DNA of 64,000 nucleotides, taken from positions 2,608,001 through 2,672,000 of the forward strand of contig NZ_CP050948.1 of assembly GCF_019443745.1 (NCBI RefSeq), written 5' to 3'. Within the stretch, counting starts at the first letter, position 1. Each line of letters starts with the position of its first letter. Under the pieces are notes generated by a model that worked only from the letters and a program-made list of their open reading frames with translations, was not told the DNA's origin and did not search any database. The translations under genes and the position numbers were made by a program. The DNA comes from Iamia sp. SCSIO 61187. Lineage in GTDB: Bacteria; Actinomycetota; Acidimicrobiia; Acidimicrobiales; Iamiaceae. Positions 9,322-18,897 of this stretch are shown in pieces.

Positions 9322-10481
9322 CGGGGGCCGACGAGCTCATCGCCCGGGCGGTCGAGGCGACCGGGCTCGACGACCTGGGACCCGACGGGTACCGCGAGGG
9401 CCTGGAGACCTACGTCGCCGCCCTCGCCGAGGAGGCCCGGCTCAACGACCTCGGCCGGGTCGCGGTGGAGAGCGCCGTGGTCAACGCCCTGGCCAACCGG
9501 CTGCGCGTCGTCGCCCACGTTCGGGCCCACCCCGACGTGGCCGAGCAGGAGATCGAGTCGCCCCTCGTGGTGATCGGCATGTTCCGCGCCGGCACCACGT
9601 TCCTCAGCAACCTGCTCGACCAGGACCCCGGCAACCGGGCGCTGCTGCGGTGGGAGGCCGGCGACAGCGCCCCGCCGCCGACGCCTGCCGACCACCGGGC
9701 TGGTCCGAGGGTCGACGCCGCCCACGCCGAGGTCGAGATGCTCGAGGCGCTCAACCCCGCGGTGCGGGCGATCCACCACGAGGACGCCGACGGGCCGACG
9801 GAGTGCATCGCGGTCATGGGTCAGGACTTCAAGAGCCTGTCGTGGGAGGCCATCGCCAACGTCCCGACCTACGGCGCGTGGCTCCGGGAGGCCGACGCCC
9901 GCTCCGCCTACGAGTACCACCGGCTGGTGCTGCAGGTGCTCCAGAGCGGGGGCGTGCAGGGGCGCTGGACGCTCAAGAGCCCGCACCACTGCCTGGCCCT
10001 GGAGGCCCTCACGGCCGTCCACCCAAGCGCCCGGCTGGTGCTCCTCCACCGGGACCCGGTGGTGCTCTCGGCCTCGGTGTGCAGCCTCATCTCCACCCTG
10101 TCGGGGACCTTCACCGACGCCGACCACCAGGCCTACATCGCCGAGCACTGGACCTCGATGCTCGAGGAGTCGATCAGCCGGATCGAGGCGTTCCGCGCCG
10201 CCCACCCCGAGCACCCCGTCGTCGACGTCCACTACGCCGACCTGGTGGGCGACCCGGTGGGCACGGTGGGCGCCCTGTCCGATGCCGTCGGGACGCCGTT
10301 GTCGGCCGCCGGCGAGGCGGCGATGGCGGCCTACGTCGCGGCCCACCCCCAGGGCGCCCACGGTCGGCACGGCTACGACCTGGCCACCTACGGCCTCGAC
10401 GAGGGCCAGCTGCGGGGGCGCTTCTCCGCCTACGTCGAGCGCCACGGCGTCGCCATCGAGGTGCCGGGCCGCGGTTCATGA
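9318..10481 (+). CDS. Sulfotransferase family protein
   Basis: 387 residues. The PAPS-binding loop is GMFRAGTTFLSNLL (87-100), the P-loop-like 5'-phosphosulfate motif of the Sulfotransfer_3 group common in mycobacteria and Acidimicrobiia. A downstream LLHRDPV segment supplies the 3'-phosphate-binding Arg. The reaction is transfer of sulfate from PAPS to a hydroxyl of an unknown lipid or metabolite. It overlaps the reductase gene by 4 nt. Confidence 0.85.
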   Translation: MTGADELIARAVEATGLDDLGPDGYREGLETYVAALAEEARLNDLGRVAVESAVVNALANRLRVVAHVRAHPDVAEQEIESPLVVIGMFRAGTTFLSNLLDQDPGNRALLRWEAGDSAPPPTPADHRAGPRVDAAHAEVEMLEALNPAVRAIHHEDADGPTECIAVMGQDFKSLSWEAIANVPTYGAWLREADARSAYEYHRLVLQVLQSGGVQGRWTLKSPHHCLALEALTAVHPSARLVLLHRDPVVLSASVCSLISTLSGTFTDADHQAYIAEHWTSMLEESISRIEAFRAAHPEHPVVDVHYADLVGDPVGTVGALSDAVGTPLSAAGEAAMAAYVAAHPQGAHGRHGYDLATYGLDEGQLRGRFSAYVERHGVAIEVPGRGS

Positions 10482-10557
10482 TGGTTCCCGGGCTGCCGAC
10501 AGGGGCAGTCACGAGCGCCGCCCCGGCGGCGTCTGACCGACGGTGAGGGTGCCGAGC

Positions 10558-13002
10558 ATGTACGAGGAGGGAGCGAGGTCCACCGCCGTCCCCCCGCTCG
10601 ACGCCCGCCTGGTCGACATCTTCCTCGACCACACCGACGACGTCGTGCTGATGTTCGAGGGCGACGGCACGATCACCTGGGCCAGCCCGTCGTCGCAGCG
10701 CGTCTTCGGGGTCCGGCCGGCCGAGCTCCTCGGACACAACGGCATGGACATGATCCATCCCGACGACCAGGACCGGGCGTTCTCCGCCGTCAGCAGCATC
10801 CCCTCGGTGGGCGACACCACGCGGGTCGAGCTGCGGATCATCGACCCGGCGGGCCGGATCCGGTGGGTGGAGGAGGTGGTGACCAACCTGCTCGACGAGC
10901 CGGGGGTCGGGGGCGTCGTCGGCCACCTCCGCGACATCACCGAGCGCAAGGAGGTCGAGCGGGCCGTGCTGTTCCAGGCCTCCCTGCTCGACGCGGTCGG
11001 GCAGGCCGTCGCCGCCCGCGACACCGATGGCGTCGTGATCTACTGGAACGAGGCCGCCGCAGGCCTCTTCGGGTGGACCGCCGAGGAGGCCCTGGGTCGG
11101 CCCATGCGCGAGCTCATCGTCCCCGTCGACGCCCAGCGGGCGGTGGCCCAGCGGGAGGACGTCGAGCACCTGGCCGGGCGTCGGTACAGCGGCGCCGTCG
11201 ACGTGATCGGCAAGGACGGCCTCCCGATCCCGATCCTCGTGACCGCCGCTCCCGTCCACGACGAGGCCGGCAGACTGGTCGCGACCATCGCCGTCGCGAC
11301 CGACCTGACCGACACGATCGCCGCCCAGCGGAGGGCCGAGGAGGACCACCGCCGGCTGGCCGACGCCCAGGCCTCCGCCCACCTCGGCAGCTTCGAGCTC
11401 GACCTGGCGACGGGCGAGCTCCTCGGCTCCGACGAGCTGTGGCGCATCCTGGGGCGGCCGCCCGGCCGCCTCGACCGCCTCGAGCACGTCCACCCCGAGG
11501 ACCGTGACCGCTTCCTGCGGGCCCTGGCCGAGGCGACCGAGGGCCGCAACGACGTGGCCTGCACGCACCGCATCGTCCGTCCCGACGGCGTGGTGCGGTG
11601 GGTGGTGTCCCGCAGCAGCCAGTTCCACAGCTCGGCGTCCCGGATCCTCTCCGGCACGATGCTCGACATCACCCAGCGGCACGAGGCCGAGCGGGCCCTG
11701 CTGCACCAGGCCACCCACGACCCGCTGACGGGCCTGGCCAACCGACGGCTCTTCGTCGACCGGCTCGAGGCCGCCCTCGACGCCGAGAGCGCCGGGGCCG
11801 GGGCGACCGCCGTGCTGTTCGTCGACCTCGACGACTTCGGGTCGGTCAACGAGCGGATCGGGCACGTCGACGGCGATGGCGTCCTGCGCCAGCTGGGCGA
11901 GCGCATCGCCGGCACGGTGCCCGCGGGAGCGACGGTGGGCCGCCTCGGCGGCGACGAGTTCGTGATCTGCGTCCCGTGCGGTGGCGCCCAGGCGGCCGTC
12001 GCCGTGGCCTCGGCGGTGCAGGACGCGATCCGCCGGCCGACCGTCGTCGGGGGCACGACCCTGGCGCTCGACTCGAGCGTCGGCGTCGCCCTCTCCGGCC
12101 CCGGCCGCCAGGCCGAGGCCCTCCTCCGCCACGCCGACATGGCCATGTACGCGGCCAAGCAGGCCGGGCGCGGCCGGTGCGAGGTCTTCGACGACGCCCT
12201 GCACGACCGGGAGGCTCGGCGGGCCGACCTGGTCGTCGAGATGCGGGCGGCCCTGGACTCCGGTCAGATCGTCGCCCACTTCCAGCCCGAGTTCGAGCTG
12301 GCCACGGGCACCCTCTTCGGGTTCGAGGCCCTGGCCCGATGGGTCCACCCCGAGCGCGGCGTCATCGGTCCCGACGTGTTCATCCCGCTCGCCGAGGAGG
12401 CGGGCCTCATCGGGGCCCTCGGCGGACAGATGTTGGTGAGCGCGTGCCGGGCCGTGGCCCGCTGGCGCGAGCGCCGTCCCGACCTGGCGCTGACCGTGGG
12501 GGTCAACGTCTCGCCCCTCCAGCTCGCCGACCCGTCGTTCCCCGGCCAGGTCGAGGAGGCGCTGCGCTCGTGGGGCGTCCCGCCGGCGTGCGTCTGCATC
12601 GAGGTGACCGAGTCGACGCTGATGGACGTGGCCGTGGCCTCCGACGCCCCCCGGCGGCTGACCGACACGGGCGTGCAGGTCGCCATCGACGACTTCGGGA
12701 CCGGCTACTCGTCGTTCAGTCGCCTCAAGCACTTCCCGGTGCGGTTCTTGAAGATCGACCAGTCGTTCGTCTTCGACATCGGCCTGCGGCCCGAGGACGA
12801 CGTGATCGTGACCACGATGGCGCGGATGGCCCGCTCGCTCGGGGTCGAGGTGATCGCCGAGGGCATCGAGACCGAGGCCCAGCGGACGTTCCTCGCCGCT
12901 GCAGGGTGCGAGTACGGCCAGGGGTACCTCTGGAGCCGTCCGGTCGAGGAGGGCGCGGCCACGGCCCTGGTCGACGCCCACCCGCGCTCCGCGGACGCCT
13001 GA
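10558..13002 (+). CDS. PAS-PAS-PAS-GGDEF-EAL cyclic-di-GMP enzyme
   Basis: 814-residue soluble signalling protein with three N-terminal PAS/PAC modules (roughly 15-140, 140-270 and 280-390), then a diguanylate cyclase domain with an intact GGDEF (464-468) and a phosphodiesterase domain with intact EAL (590-592), DDFGTGYSS and a DQSFV segment. Both catalytic halves look functional, so it may switch between making and breaking c-di-GMP in response to a ligand or redox signal at the PAS domains. No transmembrane segment is seen. The ATG at 10558 is preceded by GAGGG; the GTG at 10543 is an alternative. Confidence 0.9.
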   Translation: MYEEGARSTAVPPLDARLVDIFLDHTDDVVLMFEGDGTITWASPSSQRVFGVRPAELLGHNGMDMIHPDDQDRAFSAVSSIPSVGDTTRVELRIIDPAGRIRWVEEVVTNLLDEPGVGGVVGHLRDITERKEVERAVLFQASLLDAVGQAVAARDTDGVVIYWNEAAAGLFGWTAEEALGRPMRELIVPVDAQRAVAQREDVEHLAGRRYSGAVDVIGKDGLPIPILVTAAPVHDEAGRLVATIAVATDLTDTIAAQRRAEEDHRRLADAQASAHLGSFELDLATGELLGSDELWRILGRPPGRLDRLEHVHPEDRDRFLRALAEATEGRNDVACTHRIVRPDGVVRWVVSRSSQFHSSASRILSGTMLDITQRHEAERALLHQATHDPLTGLANRRLFVDRLEAALDAESAGAGATAVLFVDLDDFGSVNERIGHVDGDGVLRQLGERIAGTVPAGATVGRLGGDEFVICVPCGGAQAAVAVASAVQDAIRRPTVVGGTTLALDSSVGVALSGPGRQAEALLRHADMAMYAAKQAGRGRCEVFDDALHDREARRADLVVEMRAALDSGQIVAHFQPEFELATGTLFGFEALARWVHPERGVIGPDVFIPLAEEAGLIGALGGQMLVSACRAVARWRERRPDLALTVGVNVSPLQLADPSFPGQVEEALRSWGVPPACVCIEVTESTLMDVAVASDAPRRLTDTGVQVAIDDFGTGYSSFSRLKHFPVRFLKIDQSFVFDIGLRPEDDVIVTTMARMARSLGVEVIAEGIETEAQRTFLAAAGCEYGQGYLWSRPVEEGAATALVDAHPRSADA

Positions 13003-13011
13003 GCGTCGCTG

Positions 13012-13359
13012 TCAGGGCGACGACAGCACGCAGAACTCGTTGCCCTCGGGATCGGCCAGGACGACCCAGCTCACGTCGCCCTGGCCCACGTCGACGCGCG
13101 TGGCCCCGAGGGCCAGCAACCGCTCGACCTCGGCGTCGCGGTCGTCGGGCCGCAGGTCCAGGTGGAGGCGGTTCTTGCCCTGCTTGGGCGGGGCGCCCTC
13201 GCCGAAGAGGAGCCCCGGGAGGCGGTCGGGCGCGGGCCGGATCTCGTAGTCGCCCCGGCGGTCGTCGACGACGACCCACCCGAGGGCGACGCGCCACCAC
13301 TCCCCCAGGGCGACGGAGTCGACCGAGTCGACGATGACCTGCTCCCACTCGAGGCTCAT
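13012..13359 (-). CDS. VOC-family (glyoxalase-like) protein
   Basis: 115 residues with the vicinal-oxygen-chelate pattern: a beta-alpha-beta-beta-beta unit ending in WVVLADPEGNEFCVLSS, and HLDLRPDD carrying a likely metal-binding His. Such single-domain proteins act as small-molecule resistance or dioxygenase-like proteins; substrate unknown. It appears leaderless, since TAGCCT lies 6 nt before the ATG. Confidence 0.8.
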   Translation of the reverse strand: MSLEWEQVIVDSVDSVALGEWWRVALGWVVVDDRRGDYEIRPAPDRLPGLLFGEGAPPKQGKNRLHLDLRPDDRDAEVERLLALGATRVDVGQGDVSWVVLADPEGNEFCVLSSP

Positions 13360-13365
13360 GGACCG

Positions 13366-13371
13366 AGGCTA
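13366..13371 (-). promoter_or_regulatory. -10 box of a leaderless promoter
   Basis: On the minus strand TAGCCT is followed by CGGTCC and then the ATG of the VOC gene, with no Shine-Dalgarno. Confidence 0.5.
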
Positions 13372-13417
13372 CGACGACGCCCGACCCCCGCCCGTGGGGT
13401 TTGGGCCGGCGGGTCGA

Positions 13418-13789
13418 TCAGGCGGCGCGGTCGAAGAGCGCCTGCAGCCCGGTGATCTCCAGGAGGCGGCGGAGGGTGGCCGATGTCCGGACCAGCGAGA
13501 CCGATCGCACCTCGGGCTGGCGGTGCAGGGAGGCGAGGGCGTGGATGCCGGCCGAGTCGCAGAAGCGCAGGCGATCGCAGTCGAGCACGATGTCCTCGCT
13601 GCCCCCGTCGACCAGGGTGCGCCCCACCGCGATCAGGGTCGGCGCGCTGCCGGCGTCGAGGTCGCCCTCGAGGCGGAGCAGGGCGGTGTCGTCGGCCGAC
13701 AGCACCCCGATCGTCAGGCTGGCGGCCGTGATCTCGACACCGGTCTGGAGGCGGGCCGTCGGGCTGTTCAGGGCAGAGGCTGCGTCCAC
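13418..13789 (-). CDS. STAS-domain anti-sigma factor antagonist
   Basis: 123 residues of the SpoIIAA/RsbV type. The phosphorylatable serine is Ser79 in FCDSAGIHAL. Such proteins release a sigma factor by binding its anti-sigma kinase when unphosphorylated; no partner kinase or sigma gene lies next to it. The GTG at 13789 was chosen because GAGAGGAG lies just upstream; the ATG farther upstream would overlap the CsoR-type operators and add an unrelated basic segment. Confidence 0.8.
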   Translation of the reverse strand: MDAASALNSPTARLQTGVEITAASLTIGVLSADDTALLRLEGDLDAGSAPTLIAVGRTLVDGGSEDIVLDCDRLRFCDSAGIHALASLHRQPEVRSVSLVRTSATLRRLLEITGLQALFDRAA

Positions 13790-13933
13790 GCAGCTCCTCT
13801 CGGGGAGGCGGAGAGCTCTGGTCTGAACCCGGACCGCCAACCTACGCCGGTTCCGACGCTCCCGACCAGCGTCCGATCGGGTGATAGCCGCCCGCCGCCC
13901 ACGGGTCGGGCCCCCGTCGTCGGTGGACATCAG

Positions 13934-13949
13934 ATACCCCTGGGGGTAT
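13934..13949. promoter_or_regulatory. CstR/CsoR-type operator 1
   Basis: ATACCCCTGGGGGTAT, a near-perfect palindrome and the exact reverse complement of the operator before the csoR-family gene at 20249. It lies 44 bp before the MMPL start codon. Confidence 0.8.
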
Positions 13950-13958
13950 GCTTCCTCC

Positions 13959-13974
13959 ATACCCCCCTGGGTAT
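13959..13974. promoter_or_regulatory. CstR/CsoR-type operator 2
   Basis: ATACCCCCCTGGGTAT, a second copy 25 bp centre to centre from operator 1. Tandem sites suggest tight repression of the MMPL-sulfur operon. Confidence 0.78.
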
Positions 13975-13992
13975 GTGAGAGGAGATGTGGCC

Positions 13993-16185
13993 ATGGAGCT
14001 CACCGAGGAGCTGGTCGACCCCCCGCCGGACCTGGCCCACGAGCCGCTGACCGACCCCGACAGCCCCCGCGCCCGCGGGTGGTTGGCCCGGGTCGGGCGG
14101 TTCTCGGCCCGACGCCGACGGTCCGTGCTGGTCGCGTGGGCGGTCCTGACGATCGCCGCCGCCCCCCTGGCCCTGACCCTCACCTCGACCCTCTCGGGTG
14201 CGGGGTGGGACCCCCAGGGGACCGTCGCCGGCGAGGTCCGCGACGAGCTGCGGGAGGACTTCGCCGCCGTGGGCGCCGAGGCTGCGGTGGTCGTGTACCG
14301 CCAAGAGGCGCCCATCGCCGACGACCCCGACGGCTTGGCCGCCCTGATCGCCGACCTCCAGGGCGCGCCGGGTGCGGTCATGGTCGTCGACACCCTCGCC
14401 CAGCCCCCCGAGGCGGGGCTCGTCGCCCGCGACGGCCGGACCGCCCTCGTGCCCGTGGGCCTCGAGGCAACCGAGGACGCCGAGCTGCCCGAATCGGCCG
14501 CCGACCTCATCGAGCACGTCGACGGGCTGACCCTGCCGGCCGGCGCCGAGGCCGAGGTCACCGGCGAGTGGCCCGTCTGGAGCGACTTCAACGAGTCGAA
14601 CGAGCAGGCGCTCCACCGCGCCGAGCTGCTCTCGGGGATCCCCAGCCTGATCCTGCTGGTGGTGGCGTTCGCCTCGGCGATCGCCGCCGGCCTGCCGCTC
14701 TTCCTCGCCGTCGCCGGCATCGCCGTCGCCTTCGCCGCCCTGAGCCTGCTCACCGCGGTCACGCCCCTGTCGGTGTGGTCGATGAACTTCTCGATGATGA
14801 TCGGCCTCGCCGTCGGCATCGACTACAGCCTGTTCATCGTCTCCCGGTACCGCGAGGAGCGCGAGGACGGGTGGGACACCGCCGACGCCCTGGCCAACAC
14901 CCTGTCCACCGCGGGCAAGGCGGTGTTCCTGTCCGCCCTGACCGTCGTGCTCTCGCTGGCTGCCGTCTTCGTCGTCCCGATCATGGTGTTCCGGTCGATG
15001 GCCCTCGGGATGATCCTGTCGGTGGTCGCCACGGCCATCGCCTCCCTGACGCTGCTGCCCGCCCTCCTCGCCGCCCTCGGCGACCGGGTGCTGGTGACCC
15101 GCGGCCACGACGACCCCGACCGGGCCGCCATGGGCCGCTGGCAGCGCTGGACGGGCTGGGCCCTCCGCCGCCCGGTGATGGCCCTCGTCCTGGGCCTGTC
15201 CCTCCTCCTCGCCCTCGCCGCCCCGGCGCTGGGGATGCGGCTCGGCATGCCCGGCGCCCGGGTCGTCGACGAGGGCCGCTCGAGCCGGGACGGCTACGAG
15301 ATGGTCGTCGAGTCCTTCGGACCGGGCGCCGCCGCTCCCCTGCTCATCACCGTCCCCGCCGCCGAGGCGGAGGCGGTGGTCGACGTCGCCCGCGAGGATG
15401 CCGGTGTGGTCGACGCCCGGGTCGTGGCCGAGCCGGCCGAGAGCGGGCGGACGGTCGTGCGCGTCACCCCGGCGACCGCCGTCGACGACCAGGCCACCAG
15501 CGATCTCGTCGCCCGCCTGCGCACCGCGGTGGCCGACGCGTCACCGGACTCCCTCGTCGGTGGTCCGGCGGCCCAGAACCACGACCTCACCGGCCTGCTC
15601 ACCGGGCGCGCCCCCGTCGCCATCGGGATCATCATGGTCGTGGCCTTCCTCCTGCTGCTCGTGGTGTTCCGGAGCCTGCCGATCGCCATCGCCTCGGTGC
15701 TCTTGAACCTCGTCAGCGTCGCCGCCAGCTTCGGGTTCGCCACCCTCGTCTTCCAGCACGGGTTCGGGGCCGGGCTCATCGGGATCGAGCACCAGGGGTT
15801 CGTCGACGCCTGGGCGCCGCTGTTCTTCTTCGCCCTGCTCTTCGGGTTGTCGATGGACTACCAGCTGTTCCTGCTGGCCGGCATCCGGGAGCGCTACGAG
15901 GAGACCGGCGACCCCCAGGCCGCCGTGCGTGACGGCACGGCCCGGACGGGGCGGCCGATCACCAACGCCGCCCTGGTGATGATCGTGGTCTTCATCGCCT
16001 TCGGCGTGACCGGGCCCATCCCGCCGACCGAGCTCGGCATCACCCTCGCCCTCGCCGTCCTGCTCGACGCCACCGTCGTGCGCATGCTGCTCGTGCCCGC
16101 CCTCCTCGGCCGGCTCGGCCAGCGCGCCTGGTGGTTGCCCGGATGGCTCGACCGCCGCCTGCCCGTCGTCAGCTTCGACCACTAG
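13993..16185 (+). CDS. MMPL-family RND transporter
   Basis: 730-residue membrane transporter of the MMPL type. The first transmembrane helix follows the basic RRRRSVLVAWAVLTI. A periplasmic loop comes next, then a five-helix bundle containing GLAVGIDYSLFIVSRYREE; the C-terminal half repeats this with FGLSMDYQLFLLAGIRERYEE. Paired Asp-Tyr residues in these helices are the usual proton-relay positions. Family members export lipids or hydrophobic compounds. The start ATG 13993 has GGAG 8 nt upstream. It is the first gene of the sulfur operon and sits directly behind two CstR-type operators, an unusual partner for such genes. The cargo is unknown. Confidence 0.85.
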   Translation: MELTEELVDPPPDLAHEPLTDPDSPRARGWLARVGRFSARRRRSVLVAWAVLTIAAAPLALTLTSTLSGAGWDPQGTVAGEVRDELREDFAAVGAEAAVVVYRQEAPIADDPDGLAALIADLQGAPGAVMVVDTLAQPPEAGLVARDGRTALVPVGLEATEDAELPESAADLIEHVDGLTLPAGAEAEVTGEWPVWSDFNESNEQALHRAELLSGIPSLILLVVAFASAIAAGLPLFLAVAGIAVAFAALSLLTAVTPLSVWSMNFSMMIGLAVGIDYSLFIVSRYREEREDGWDTADALANTLSTAGKAVFLSALTVVLSLAAVFVVPIMVFRSMALGMILSVVATAIASLTLLPALLAALGDRVLVTRGHDDPDRAAMGRWQRWTGWALRRPVMALVLGLSLLLALAAPALGMRLGMPGARVVDEGRSSRDGYEMVVESFGPGAAAPLLITVPAAEAEAVVDVAREDAGVVDARVVAEPAESGRTVVRVTPATAVDDQATSDLVARLRTAVADASPDSLVGGPAAQNHDLTGLLTGRAPVAIGIIMVVAFLLLLVVFRSLPIAIASVLLNLVSVAASFGFATLVFQHGFGAGLIGIEHQGFVDAWAPLFFFALLFGLSMDYQLFLLAGIRERYEETGDPQAAVRDGTARTGRPITNAALVMIVVFIAFGVTGPIPPTELGITLALAVLLDATVVRMLLVPALLGRLGQRAWWLPGWLDRRLPVVSFDH

Positions 16186-16202
16186 CCCACCAGGAGATCA
16201 CC

Positions 16203-17603
16203 GTGCTCTTCCGCCAGTACCAGCTCCCGTGCCTGTCCATCTTCAGCTACCTGATCGGGGACGAGACGACCGGCCGGGCCGTCGTGGTCGACCCTCAGCG
16301 CGACATCACCGCCTACCTCGACGACGCCCGCGCCCACGGACTCACCATCGAGCGGGTCATCGAGACCCACTTCCACGCCGACTTCCTCTCCGGCCACCTC
16401 GAGCTGGCCGAGGCCACCGGCGCGGCCATCTCCTACGGCGACGAGGCCCGGGCCGACTTCCCCATCGACCCCCTCGCCCAGGGGCAGCGGATCGACCTCG
16501 GCGACGTGGCCCTCGAGGTCCGCCACACCCCGGGCCACACGCCGGAGTCGATCTCGGTGGTGGTGTGGGAGCACGCCGACGACGACGAACCGTGGGCCGT
16601 CCTCACCGGCGACGCCCTCTTCGTCGGCGACGTGGGCCGGCCCGACCTGTTGACGTCGGTCGGCTGGACCGCCGACGACCTGGCCCGGCGCCTGTACCGC
16701 TCGCTGCACGACCAGCTGCTGACTCTCCCGGACAGCACCCGCGTCTACCCGGCCCACGGGGCCGGGTCCGCCTGCGGCAAGTCGATGTCCGACGCGGTGT
16801 CGTCGACCATCGGCGAGCAGCGGGCCACGAACTACGCCCTCCGCCCCATGAGCGAGGACGAGTTCGTCGAGGCCGTCACCCAGGGCCAGTCGGTCGCGCC
16901 CCTCTACTTCGCCTTCACCGCCGACTCGAACCGCCGCCTCCACGAGCTGCTCGACGAGGCCGACCCCCCGGCGCCCCTCACCGTCGACGACGTCGAGCGC
17001 TGCCTCCGGGACGAGGCCGTGGTCATCGACGGCCGGGCGCCCGAGGCGTTCGCCTCCGGGCACCTGCGCGGCTCGGTGAACGTGGGCCTCGACGGCCGCT
17101 TCGCCGAGTACGCCGGCGACGTCCTGCGCCCGGGGCAGCCGGTCGTGGTCGTGGCCGACGAGGGCCGCGCCGCCGAGGCCAAGATCCGCCTGGCCCGCAT
17201 CGGCTTCGATCGGGTCCGGGGCGCCGTCGTCGACGTCGAGCGCCTCCTCGCCGAACGACCCGACCTGGCCGAGCGCTCCACCCGCCTCGCCGCCGCCGAC
17301 ATCGCCCAGTGGCGCGACGACGAGCCCGGCCTGCAGGTCGTGGACATCCGCAACCCCGGCGAGCAGGAGGCGGGCGTCGTCCCGGGCGCCATCCGCATCC
17401 CGCTGGCCCGGTTGCTCGACGACCACGACCAGCTCGACCCGGCCGCACCGACCGTCGTCTACTGCGCCGGTGGGTACCGCTCGTCGATCGGCGCCTCGTT
17501 GCTGCGCTCGAAGGGGTTCGCCCACGTGGCCGACCTCCAGGGCGGCTACGACGCCTGGGCCGCGGCCGGGCTCCCCGTCGACAAGGGTGCGGTGACCTCA
17601 TGA
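16203..17603 (+). CDS. CstB-like persulfide dioxygenase/sulfurtransferase (MBL + two rhodanese domains)
   Basis: 466 residues. The metallo-beta-lactamase domain (1-235) has the ETHFHADFLSGH metal motif (His56, His58, Asp60), His112 in TPGHT, and GDVGRPD, matching non-haem iron persulfide dioxygenases. A first rhodanese-like domain (about 265-350) has Asp-Glu-Gly where the catalytic Cys should be and is probably inactive. The C-terminal rhodanese domain has the active Cys421 in YCAGGYRSS. This is the domain order of CstB, which oxidises low-molecular-weight persulfides to sulfite and thiosulfate. GTG start with AGGAG 6 nt upstream. It lies 17 nt after the MMPL gene and overlaps the next gene by 4 nt. 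Confidence 0.9.
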   Translation: MLFRQYQLPCLSIFSYLIGDETTGRAVVVDPQRDITAYLDDARAHGLTIERVIETHFHADFLSGHLELAEATGAAISYGDEARADFPIDPLAQGQRIDLGDVALEVRHTPGHTPESISVVVWEHADDDEPWAVLTGDALFVGDVGRPDLLTSVGWTADDLARRLYRSLHDQLLTLPDSTRVYPAHGAGSACGKSMSDAVSSTIGEQRATNYALRPMSEDEFVEAVTQGQSVAPLYFAFTADSNRRLHELLDEADPPAPLTVDDVERCLRDEAVVIDGRAPEAFASGHLRGSVNVGLDGRFAEYAGDVLRPGQPVVVVADEGRAAEAKIRLARIGFDRVRGAVVDVERLLAERPDLAERSTRLAAADIAQWRDDEPGLQVVDIRNPGEQEAGVVPGAIRIPLARLLDDHDQLDPAAPTVVYCAGGYRSSIGASLLRSKGFAHVADLQGGYDAWAAAGLPVDKGAVTS

Positions 17604-17908
17604 GCACCGACGCCCTCCCCCGCGCCACCGTGACCGAGGCCGCGCACCGCCCGGCGGGCTCGGTCCTGCTCGACGTGCGCGAGGACGACGAGTGGGCCGA
17701 GGCCCACGCCCCCGACGCGGTCCACGTCCCGATGGGCCGCCTGACGCTCGACACGGTCCCCCCGGGCCGGCCGGTGTACTGCATCTGCCGATCGGGCAAC
17801 CGCTCGGGCCGGGTGGTGGCCGCCCTGGTCGCGGCCGGGATCGACGCCCGCAACGTCGCCGGGGGCATGCAGGCGTGGGCCGCCGCCGGGCTGCCGGTCG
17901 TGACCTGA
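17600..17908 (+). CDS. Single-domain rhodanese sulfurtransferase
   Basis: 102-residue rhodanese with the active-site loop CRSGNRSGR (catalytic Cys63) and the family tail NVAGGMQAWAAAGLPV. It moves sulfane sulfur between thiols and in this operon probably feeds or drains the persulfide dioxygenase. ATGA overlap with the upstream gene, and the TauE gene follows after one base. Confidence 0.92.
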   Translation: MSTDALPRATVTEAAHRPAGSVLLDVREDDEWAEAHAPDAVHVPMGRLTLDTVPPGRPVYCICRSGNRSGRVVAALVAAGIDARNVAGGMQAWAAAGLPVVT

Positions 17909-17909
17909 C

Positions 17910-18740
17910 ATGGACCTCCGCGGGCTGCTCGCCTCACCGCTCGGCTTCCTGATCGGCCTGTCGCTCGGCGCCCTCGGGGGCGGGGGCTCGATCCTGGCCG
18001 TGCCCGCCCTCGTCTACGCCGCCGGGCAGAGCCCGCGCGCCGCGACCACCACGAGCCTGCTCCTGGTGGGCATCGCCTCCATCGTCGGCCTCCGCCCCCA
18101 CCTGCGGGCCGGGCGGGTCCGCGTCGCCACGGGCCTGGCCTTCGGCGCCGCCGGGATCCCCGGGTCGCTGCTCGGCTCGGCGGTGAACCAGCGCCTCGAC
18201 CCCGACCTCCTGCTCCTCGGGTTCGCCGGGCTGGTGCTCGTGGCCGCGTGGCGGATGCTCACCGGGTGCCCGACGTGCACGAAGTTGGGCGAGGACCTCG
18301 CCACCGGTGCGGCCGACGCCGGCGGCGGCGTCGCCCTCGCCTCCCGCCGCGACGTCGCCACCCGCGTCGACGTCGGGAGGGTCCTCGCCATCGTCGCCGC
18401 CGGCACCGCGGTGGGGTTCCTCACCGGCCTGTTCGGCGTCGGGGGCGGGTTCGTGATCGTGCCCGCCCTGACCCTGCTCCTGCGCATGAACATGCCGACC
18501 GCCATCGGCACGTCGCTCCTCGTGATCGGCGTGAACTCCGCCGTCGGGCTGGCCGCCCGGATCAGCACGAGCTCCATCGAGTGGGGCGTGACGCTCCCGT
18601 TCGCGGTGGCCGCCATCGCCGGCGTCCTCACCGGTGGCCGTCTCGCCGGGCGCCTCGACCCCGAGCGCTCGCTCCGGTGGTTCGCCGGACTCCTGGTGGC
18701 GGTCGCCCTGTACACCGCCGCCGACGTCGTCCTCGGCTGA
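17910..18740 (+). CDS. TauE/SafE (TSUP) family sulfite or sulfur-anion exporter
   Basis: 276-residue membrane protein with the two-fold repeat of the TSUP family. Each half has four helices and a Gly-rich entry segment: ALGGGGSILAVPAL in the first and GLFGVGGGFVIVPAL in the second. A cytoplasmic loop holds a CPTC motif near residue 115. In cst operons TauE exports the sulfite made by CstB, which fits its place here as the last gene of the MMPL-CstB-rhodanese operon. Confidence 0.88.
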   Translation: MDLRGLLASPLGFLIGLSLGALGGGGSILAVPALVYAAGQSPRAATTTSLLLVGIASIVGLRPHLRAGRVRVATGLAFGAAGIPGSLLGSAVNQRLDPDLLLLGFAGLVLVAAWRMLTGCPTCTKLGEDLATGAADAGGGVALASRRDVATRVDVGRVLAIVAAGTAVGFLTGLFGVGGGFVIVPALTLLLRMNMPTAIGTSLLVIGVNSAVGLAARISTSSIEWGVTLPFAVAAIAGVLTGGRLAGRLDPERSLRWFAGLLVAVALYTAADVVLG

Positions 18741-18826
18741 GGAACGGTCAGACGGCGGCGGCCATGCCGTCAGCCCACGGGGCGCAACCGCCGACCGGTG
18801 CCGGGCGCATGAGGGGATGGCCCTCG

Positions 18827-18875
18827 GTTCTCGGTACCGATCGTGGACGACCGCCGCGTGATCGGTACCGAGAAC
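18827..18875. repeat. GGTACC hairpin unit A
   Basis: The 16-base arms GTTCTCGGTACCGATC (18827-18842) and GATCGGTACCGAGAAC (18860-18875) are perfect reverse complements around a 17-nt GC-rich loop. Each arm itself contains the palindrome CGGTACCG. It is tandemly repeated by unit B at a 71-bp offset. It could be a REP-like extragenic element or a terminator for the sulfur operon. Confidence 0.7.
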
Positions 18876-18897
18876 GGCCGGAGTGACGGTCGACCCG

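Noticed and set aside
13948-13992. MMPL start at the upstream ATG 13948
   Set aside because: It would place the start codon inside operator 1 and translate across operator 2; the ATG 13993 has a good ribosome-binding site.
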